Below, one piece after another: positions 3,101 to 5,345 of a stretch of 5,345 bases of DNA (position 1 is the first letter of the stretch; each line of letters opens with the position of its first letter). The notes under the pieces are model-generated. The model saw nothing but the letters and a program-made list of their open reading frames with translations. It was not told where the DNA came from and ran no database searches. Source of the DNA: Desulfuromonadales bacterium. GTDB taxonomy: Bacteria; Desulfobacterota; Desulfuromonadia; Desulfuromonadales; UBA2294. Position numbers and translations under genes: made by a program. The stretch is from contig JAUVAJ010000150.1 in the NCBI GenBank assembly GCA_030591795.1, positions 1 to 5,345 on the forward strand, written 5' to 3'.

Positions 3101-5345
3101 TAACGGTCAATGAATTGATCGACAGTCTGAGTCATATCGAGTCGATCGTCTCCTGGCCCGAAATTGGCGGCCCTAAGATCAGTGGTGAGGAATTACGCTT
3201 TGCAGAGAAGACCATCGTCCGCACCAATAATGAAAGCTGGGACGGTTTCTCCGCCGGAGAATATATCAGTGTCTCCGGGGCGACAGGACAGAACAATGGG
3301 CAGTACAAAATTACCGAGATCAGCGGCAGTATCCTGACGCTTGAATTAGATGATAATTTTGCCAATGAGACGACAGCCGGGGCAACAGTTCTCAACGAAA
3401 TCGGTTCTTTCCGTTTCAATCTCGATATTGTACCGGACTTCGGTCTTATTAATGAAGAACAGACATCTGAGGTTATTGTCGCGCTGTTCGATTTCGGTAA
3501 TCCATTTGCTGATACCGACTTCAATAGCGATAACTTCACCTTGGGCTCGGATGACAAGAGTTTTACGCTGGAGGGAGACTGGACCGACCGCATTAAGGCC
3601 GGTGCCGATGTGATTGCCGAACTTGAAGCCTCGCTGTTTGATGGCGTTGTTTATATCAGTGAGAACAGTTTTCAGCTGGAAGGAGATCAAAGTAAGAATT
3701 TTGAGCTTGGCGCCAAGATGACTGCTGTGCTGACAGTAGGGGCAGAGAGCAAAACCGTAACCAGTAAAATCAAAACCATCAATTATGACGAAGATTCCGA
3801 TCAGACGGTATTTACCATTCAGGATAACCTATTAACCGCCGATTTAAGCAGCGTTTCGATTGCTACGAAGGATGTAAAAACCAAGGTTTCCAGCCTTAAT
3901 TATGACGAGGCTGCCAACAGAACCACAATTGTTGTCGTTGATGAGGTGCTGACCAGTGCTGTCAACAGCTTGAACGTCGATACTCCGCGCGATCTTGATT
4001 ACCTGTTGCAGCTGCCTGATCTGGGCGAACTGGTCAAGTTCGATGACCTCGGCATCAGTCAGATTATCGATGGTTTGCTTGAGCTGTCCGATTTCCTTGC
4101 TGACTTCGAAGCCTTCGGTTTTCTTGATGAACCGATCCCCATTATTGATGTCAGTATCAATGATGTCCTGTCCTTCGCCGATCGTTTCGATGCAGCAGTG
4201 CAGCAGGCGCAAAACAATCCTGCCGGAACCCTGCAAGTTCTGGAGGCAAAACTCAAGGAAGCGCTGGGGATTCCGGCCGGGATTGATTCCGACGCTCTCG
4301 GTTTTACAGAGCGCCAGAGTTCGGATAGCGGAATATTGACCGGCAACGCTTTAACCGATGCTGATGTCGCCGATTTGCATAATGACGCCGTTTTTCTCCT
4401 TTCACTGGATAATGGGCCGTCGCAGTTGATCAAGGTTGAAACGGATACGGCAGATACGATCGATGAGTTGATTGTCAATGTGAATGCTGCGTTGTCGGTC
4501 GCTTTTGCGGCAAAGGTTCAAGCGCGTCGGACCGGCAATGACGAGATTGAATTTTATACGTTGGACAGTGAGTCACTCGCTATCAGCAATCCTATCGATT
4601 TTTCTATTTATCAAGATGGTGACCTGCAGATGTTCCGCATCGATTTTGGCCTGGGTATCGGTTTTACGGAAGCTCTGGATGTGGAATTCGATTTAGGTGA
4701 TTCCGGCATATTGTCCGGTGCGGCCGGTCTGGAAGCTTCCGGCGCCATCGATTTTGCACTCGGTCTCGGTGTTGATCTTAATAATCCCAGCGATGTTTAT
4801 CTGTTTGATTCCAGCATCACCGGTCAACTGGAAGCGATCGGTAATGACCTTGCCTTCCGTGCCGGAATTGGACCTGTCGGTGTGTTTATTAATGGCGGTG
4901 AAGTTCAGGTCGGTGGTGATATCGGCAACAAACTGTTCAGTCTGGGACTCGACTTCGACAACGACAACACAACTCGAAACGGGCTTAAACTGGTTTCGGA
5001 TATCGTTTTGGCTGATGACTTTTCTGCTGAATTCAGCGGTTCCATCGTTGCTGATCTGCCGGTCTATTTTCCTTCCGAATCCCTGCATAAAGGGTCTGTT
5101 GTCTTTGCCGCGAGTCTGTCAGTGGATGATGATGGCAACCTCGAAACCACAAGTGTTTTGGGAGCCGTAGATCCCACAGGGGCCGACATCGCTATCGGCG
5201 ATTTGTTTAGCTTCGATCTAAACGAACTGAGTCTGATGGACAACATGCTGCTGGCCGTGGACGGAATCGATGCTTTCCTCGAAGGCTTGCAGGATGTGTT
5301 GGATGGTGAAGTATTCGGATTACCTCTGCCGCTGATCGGTGACAA
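1..5345 (+). CDS. Giant acidic modular repeat protein, interior fragment (open at both ends)
   Basis: Frame 1 reads through the whole window without a stop, giving 1,781 codons, so the gene is longer than this on both sides. No start is chosen: the few in-frame ATGs (for example at 1138 and 1564) have no clear ribosome binding site and lie inside continuous modules. The translation is rich in Asp, Gly, Ser, Thr and Asn, has many alternating polar/hydrophobic beta strands, no Cys that I can find and very little Met, His or Trp. It is built from diverged repeat modules of at least five kinds (listed separately), with one clear calcium-binding loop. This composition is known for exported adhesins and giant surface proteins of Gram-negative bacteria, and the module style recalls LEPR-XLL-type giant proteins. 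Signal peptide, secretion signal and anchor lie outside the window, so export and adhesion are inferred. No catalytic motif was seen. That the frame is coding is near certain; the function is a moderate-confidence guess. Confidence 0.5.
169..303 (+). repeat. Beta segment B1 with GNPFA motif
   Basis: Residues 57-101 contain a run of hydrophobic strands ending in NGNPFAGQDIDN (83-94). Residues 1138-1180 show the same order, with strands ending in FGNPFADTDFNS. The identical GNPFA, followed by a polar pair and Asp, supports a common origin. In both places the segment comes before a helical linker (E1 directly, E2 after the F region), which suggests it closes a beta module. Nucleotide identity is limited to a short core (aatcc-tttgctg), so the duplication is old. 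Confidence 0.5.
313..495 (+). repeat. Helical linker E1, ending in acidic loop
   Basis: Residues 105-165 are predominantly helical in character (FISQVGAVRDWFGSV and APALNTVFDLADAV) and carry IDIPFVAPALNTVFDLADA at 139-157. This parallels EPIPIIDVSINDVLSFADR in E2: an I-P step, a short spacer, then a helix with [VL]-[FL]-[DS]-[LF]-A-D. The linker is followed by an Asp/Gly-rich acidic loop (165-174, YDDGDDGEDDG) that could bind calcium. In all copies it separates a beta module from a D module, so it marks the super-repeat boundary. Confidence 0.5.
523..702 (+). repeat. D-type alpha/beta module D0 (short copy)
   Basis: Residues 175-234 show helix VVDLREALAAANL, then strand KIRVEGDGGKITFIA, then an I-G-F boundary motif (223-225). 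The same order recurs at 713-768 (LVNDINSALDEAGL, VKAELKNGQIIVTD, LGF). The pattern of a helix with a hydrophobic L-x(3)-[IL]-x-x-[AL]-L face, a v-x-[AV] strand, a G turn and a second strand is reminiscent of repeats in flagellar cap and hook-associated proteins, but this is a pattern resemblance only. The front half of the module seems to be missing here: the acidic loop of E1 runs straight into the helix. Confidence 0.5.
736..996 (+). repeat. D-type alpha/beta module D1
   Basis: Residues 246-332 contain strands (VSFALSLVEKG, YTVSLTAD), a loop, a helix (SAQDLANKLIEIFGFG), then paired strands (VEAEYDATAKRLTFELKF). This is the full strand-strand-loop-helix-strand-strand order of a D module. 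It follows the I-G-F motif of D0, just as the second half of D2 follows L-G-F. The last strand runs without a break into the beta module C2. Function unknown; a structural spacer is the simplest reading. Confidence 0.5.
997..1335 (+). repeat. Beta-strand module C2
   Basis: Residues 333-445 are almost wholly alternating beta pattern: VDFNLDVPVDFNFDLSPIG followed by GAGVDIELTLGMDLSD (369-384). The latter matches SGAIDFALGLGVDLNN (1580-1595) in module C3 at roughly half of its positions, with conserved G-A, D, L-x-L-G and D-L. Both copies follow a D module. The repeated two-residue periodicity suggests a curved beta sheet or beta-solenoid surface. The segment ends in a short helix (LVDLKGIDDLADAIKTAYS) before the first A module. 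No Pfam domain could be assigned by eye. Confidence 0.5.
1345..1554 (+). repeat. W-DGF-NNG module A1
   Basis: Residues 449-518. Consensus seen across copies: L-x-F-x(8-12)-W-x(0-3)-DGF-x-x-G-Q-x-I-x-V-[ST]-G-x(3-4)-NNG-x-Y-x-I-x-x-[IV]-S-G-x-x-[IL]-[TS]-[IL]. A1 has W466, DGF (469-471), GQQITVTG (474-481), NNNGSY (484-489) and IAQISG (491-496). This is a small all-beta module. Similar 'GF-GQ-I-V-G--N-G-Y-I--I' modules occur in phage tail-associated and giant secreted bacterial proteins, as I recall; no role is established from this sequence. Confidence 0.5.
1579..1797 (+). repeat. W-DGF-NNG module A2
   Basis: Residues 527-599, in tandem with A1 (Trp to Trp 79 residues). It carries the leading strand LSFSAADRTITR, W545, DGF (548-550), a glycine-rich strand SYIVVEGAG, VNNGVYLI and TVSGDILSLTSS. 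It keeps every core position except the GQ pair, which is GS here. The leading strand and the E-N-x-x-x-V-T-V tail match A1 (T-K-S-N-V-T-V), so the tail belongs to the module. DNA identity with A1 is low, so the tandem copies are old. Confidence 0.5.
1798..2010 (+). repeat. W-DGF-NNG module A3, diverged
   Basis: Residues 600-670, third in tandem (Trp to Trp 66 residues). It keeps the first half well: SIKLNSGGNW, DGF (614-616), AGQLLSISG. The second half has drifted: NNG-x-Y is NNR-S-V, and the following turn is EGG in place of SGx. The leading strand is shortened. It still ends in an N-rich turn (ENLNNDTD) and a strand. This looks like a diverging but in-frame, structurally tolerated copy, not a decayed one. 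Confidence 0.5.
2011..2325 (+). repeat. D-type alpha/beta module D2
   Basis: Residues 671-775 give the clearest D module: strands (IRLSQAATFEIDG, VAVKVLAQFD), an Asn/Asp-rich loop (DNNNQ), a helix (FDLVNDINSALDEAGL), strands (TVKAELKNGQIIVTD, FVLTTDEA), then the boundary motif ELGFAASQ (765-772). Order and helix pattern match D0 and D3. The layout resembles modules of flagellar cap/hook-associated proteins, where a V-x-G strand pair is followed by an 'L-x-x-I-N' helix; this is inference from pattern. It sits between A3 and the second half-module before A4. Confidence 0.5.
2296..2508 (+). repeat. D-type alpha/beta module D2b
   Basis: Residues 766-836, starting at the shared LGF boundary motif, repeat the D pattern in a compact form: strands (DLLITLSDS, YRITLDGV), a helix (TIQDVIDRIEAG) and strands (QVKVEINPE, GLQLLLVPA). 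D2 and D2b are thus a tandem pair, as D0 and D1 are at 175-332. The boundary motif with Gly-Phe followed by Q five residues on recurs in D3 (ALGFTERQ). The module hands over directly to A4. Confidence 0.5.
2518..2748 (+). repeat. W-DGF-NNG module A4
   Basis: Residues 840-916, separated from A3 by the D2 pair. It has the leading strand RLSFDATENTILF, W860, YGF (863-865) in place of DGF, GQQIRVSG (868-875), the acidic loop ASDDNDGTY (876-884) replacing the Asn pair, then VAGISAHELTLSG. The loop DDNDG could coordinate calcium. The tail IKDVRITLAG matches the end of A1. This is the copy closest to A1 in its GQQI strand. Confidence 0.5.
2749..3120 (+). other. Beta region C' with calcium loop
   Basis: Residues 917-1040 hold several beta strands and one EF-hand-like loop (listed separately). 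Strands GNVFINAGD, GITVTGDFGFVSIDLNG and TTLTLDLDDPTPD give a C-type pattern that ends in an Asp/Pro turn, as in module C1. It is followed by a short amphipathic helix (TVNELIDSLSHIESIVSW, 1036-1052) before A5. The helix resembles the beginning of the E linkers, so this may be a shortened super-repeat boundary. Function is not known; a calcium-stabilised structural domain is inferred. Confidence 0.5.
2830..2865 (+). other. EF-hand/dockerin-type calcium-binding loop
   Basis: Residues 944-955 read D-V-D-E-S-G-K-V-D-A-N-D. This fits the 12-residue loop: acidic at 1 (D944) and 3 (D946), Ser at 5, Gly at 6 (G949), hydrophobic at 8 (V951), acidic at 9 and 12 (D952, D955). Asp at position 12 is the dockerin-type variant. 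Only one loop is present, and flanking residues look like strands and turns, so it is a single calcium site in a beta domain, not a dockerin pair. Calcium would stabilise the protein outside the cell. Confidence 0.5.
3175..3393 (+). repeat. W-DGF-NNG module A5
   Basis: Residues 1059-1131, a well-kept copy: strand LRFAEKTIVR, W1080 followed at once by DGF (1081-1083), GEYISVSGA, QNNGQYKI (1098-1105), TEISGSILTLEL. The spacer between Trp and DGF is zero here and two residues in A1, A2 and A3, so one turn is shortened. It is 220 residues from A4. It is followed by beta segment B2. Confidence 0.5.
3412..3540 (+). repeat. Beta segment B2 with GNPFA motif
   Basis: Residues 1138-1180: FRFNLDIVPDFGL, a polar turn (NEEQTS), strand EVIVALFDFGNPFADTDFN. 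It is the counterpart of B1 (residues 57-101), sharing the strand-turn-strand order and the GNPFA motif with a following acidic stretch. Here the F region is placed between the B segment and the helical linker E2, whereas B1 leads straight to E1. That difference supports the F region being an insertion. Confidence 0.5.
3559..3660 (+). repeat. F repeat, copy 1 (half)
   Basis: Residues 1187-1220 begin FTLEGDWTDRIKAGADV. The same strand and turn recur 36 residues on as FQLEGDQSKNFELGAKM, with F, LEGD, GA and spacing conserved. The remainder of this copy (ELEASLFDGVVYIS) is short and lacks the NYDE half. Such 'F-x-[LI]-x-GD-x(5)-F-x-x-G' units followed by a Y-D strand are, as I recall, common in phage tail and tail-fibre proteins, which suggests a borrowed structural module. 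Confidence 0.5.
3661..3861 (+). repeat. F repeat, copy 2 (complete)
   Basis: Residues 1221-1287 contain the full unit: FQLEGDQSKNFELGAKM, strand TAVLTVG, strand TVTSKIKTINYDEDSDQTVFTIQD and tail LLTADLSSVSI. The Asp-rich loop D1263, D1265, D1267 (DEDSD) has the spacing of a DxDxD calcium loop, although no Gly follows. The second half of the unit is repeated in copy 3. The whole is beta-hairpin in character with no catalytic residues evident. Confidence 0.5.
3862..3978 (+). repeat. F repeat, copy 3 (second half only)
   Basis: Residues 1288-1326 repeat the back half of copy 2 at a 39-residue offset: VKTKVSSLNYDEAANRTTIVVVDEVLTSAVNSLNV against VTSKIKTINYDEDSDQTVFTIQDNLLTADLSSVSI. NYDE is identical, as is the T-x-I/V strand and the L-T-x-A-x-x-S-[LV] tail. 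At DNA level the two share aattatgacga (3781 and 3898) and little else. Copy 1 keeps only the front half and copy 3 only the back half, so the region looks like unequal exchange between tandem units. It leads into linker E2. Confidence 0.5.
4024..4275 (+). repeat. Helical linker E2
   Basis: Residues 1342-1425 are helix-rich: ISQIIDGLLELSDFLADFEAFG, then FLDEPIPIIDVSINDVLSFADR, a further helix FDAAVQQAQNN, and TLQVLEAKLKEALGIP. The I-P-x-[IV]-x-x-x-[IL]-x-x-[VL]-[FL] core matches E1, and the first helix and the PLPLI step match E3. The last helix, an LQxLExxLxxALGI pattern followed by acidic residues, is typical, as I recall, of LEPR-XLL-type giant proteins. It joins the F region to the D3 module and is the best preserved boundary in the window. 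Confidence 0.5.
4276..4605 (+). repeat. D-type alpha/beta module D3
   Basis: Residues 1426-1535 begin with the boundary motif ALGFTERQ (1432-1439), then strand-loop (ILTGNALTDADVADLHND), strands (AVFLLSLDNG, SQLIKVETD), helix (TIDELIVNVNAALSVAF) and strands (AAKVQARRTGNDEIEFYTL, LAISNPID). The order matches D2, and the helix I-D-E-L-I-V-N-V-N-A-A-L aligns with L-V-N-D-I-N-S-A-L. Unlike D0/D1 and D2/D2b it is not doubled. It passes directly into the long beta module. Confidence 0.5.
4621..5205 (+). repeat. Long beta module C3
   Basis: Residues 1541-1735 are the longest uninterrupted beta region: MFRIDFGLGIGFTEALDVEF, SGAIDFALGLGVDLNN (matching C2), LEAIGNDLAFRAGIGPVGVF, GGEVQVGGDIGN, then LDFDNDN, a DxDxD loop at 1651-1655 that may bind calcium. 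It continues through FSGSIVADLPVYFPSE and FAASLSVDDDGNLETTS. Most strands alternate glycine or polar residues with large hydrophobics. The module lies between D3 and linker E3 without any A or F insertion, so it may show the basic layout of the super-repeat. Confidence 0.5.
5212..5345 (+). repeat. Helical linker E3 (cut by window end)
   Basis: Residues 1738-1781 run FDLNELSLMDNMLLAVDGIDAFLEGLQDVLDG, a long amphipathic helix like ISQIIDGLLELSDFLADFE in E2, then EVFGLPLPLIGD, matching FLDEPIPIIDV. The window ends exactly at the P-L-P-L-I-G-D step, so a D module would be predicted to follow downstream. The reading frame is still open at the edge. Confidence 0.5.

Noticed and set aside
2491..3135. 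214-codon open frame on the minus strand, with a superficially varied composition
   Set aside because: It covers A4, the calcium loop and the C' region on the other strand, where the plus frame has clear repeats and motifs. It has no family likeness and is a shadow frame.
1345..3393. CRISPR array or DNA direct repeats
   Set aside because: The repetition is visible only in protein sequence. Spacings are irregular and there is no conserved DNA repeat of 20 or more bases.
3346..3690. Minus-strand frames overlapping A5 and the F region
   Set aside because: Two overlapping antisense frames here and another in the same stretch cannot all be genes, and the plus frame explains the sequence through repeat conservation.
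4697..5170. 157-codon plus-strand frame in another phase
   Set aside because: It overlaps module C3, whose strands match module C2 in frame 1. The alternative product is rich in Ser, Leu, Pro and Cys and shows no repeats or domain.
1..5345. RTX nonapeptide (GGxGxDxUx) calcium repeats
   Set aside because: I looked for GGxGxD runs in frame 1. None occur, so if this is a secreted protein of the RTX type, those repeats must lie outside the window.

Overview
The window is one piece of one gene. Plus-strand frame 1 stays open from the first base to the last: 1,781 full codons plus two bases, with no stop. Neither the start nor the stop of the gene lies here, and there is no intergenic DNA, promoter, terminator, RNA gene, mobile element or CRISPR array. 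The product is an interior fragment of a giant, modular, very acidic protein rich in Asp, Gly, Ser, Thr and Asn. I find no cysteine in the translation and only about seven methionines. This fits an exported or surface-anchored, probably calcium-binding repeat protein of a Gram-negative bacterium. GC content looks close to half. The style recalls giant repeat proteins of the 'LEPR-XLL' kind known from Desulfobacterota, Planctomycetes, Chlorobi and some Gammaproteobacteria, but that link is from memory, and neither taxon nor family can be proved from this interior piece.

Layout (residues numbered from base 1). Residues 1-104 are a beta-rich stretch. Residues 105-165 are a helical linker (E1) ending in an acidic Asp/Gly loop. 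Residues 175-332 hold two alpha/beta modules (D). Residues 333-445 are a beta-strand module (C). Residues 449-670 are three tandem W-DGF-NNG modules (A1-A3). Residues 671-836 are D modules again. Residues 840-916 are A4. Residues 917-1058 are a beta region carrying an EF-hand/dockerin-type calcium loop and ending in a short helix. Residues 1059-1131 are A5. Residues 1138-1180 are a beta segment resembling residues 57-101. Residues 1187-1326 are an internally repeated F region. Residues 1342-1425 are the helical linker E2, 1426-1535 a D module, 1541-1735 a long beta module, and 1738 to the edge is the helical linker E3, cut off.

The parts form a loose super-repeat, E (helical) then D (alpha/beta) then C (beta) then E. 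The E2-to-E3 unit is about 395 residues. The E1-to-E2 unit is about 1,240 residues because A, F and extra D modules lie inside it. The copies have diverged strongly in DNA and protein, so this is an old, selected architecture rather than a recent tandem expansion. I see no enzyme active site and no sign of a defence or mobile system. The most likely role is structural or adhesive, outside the cytoplasm.
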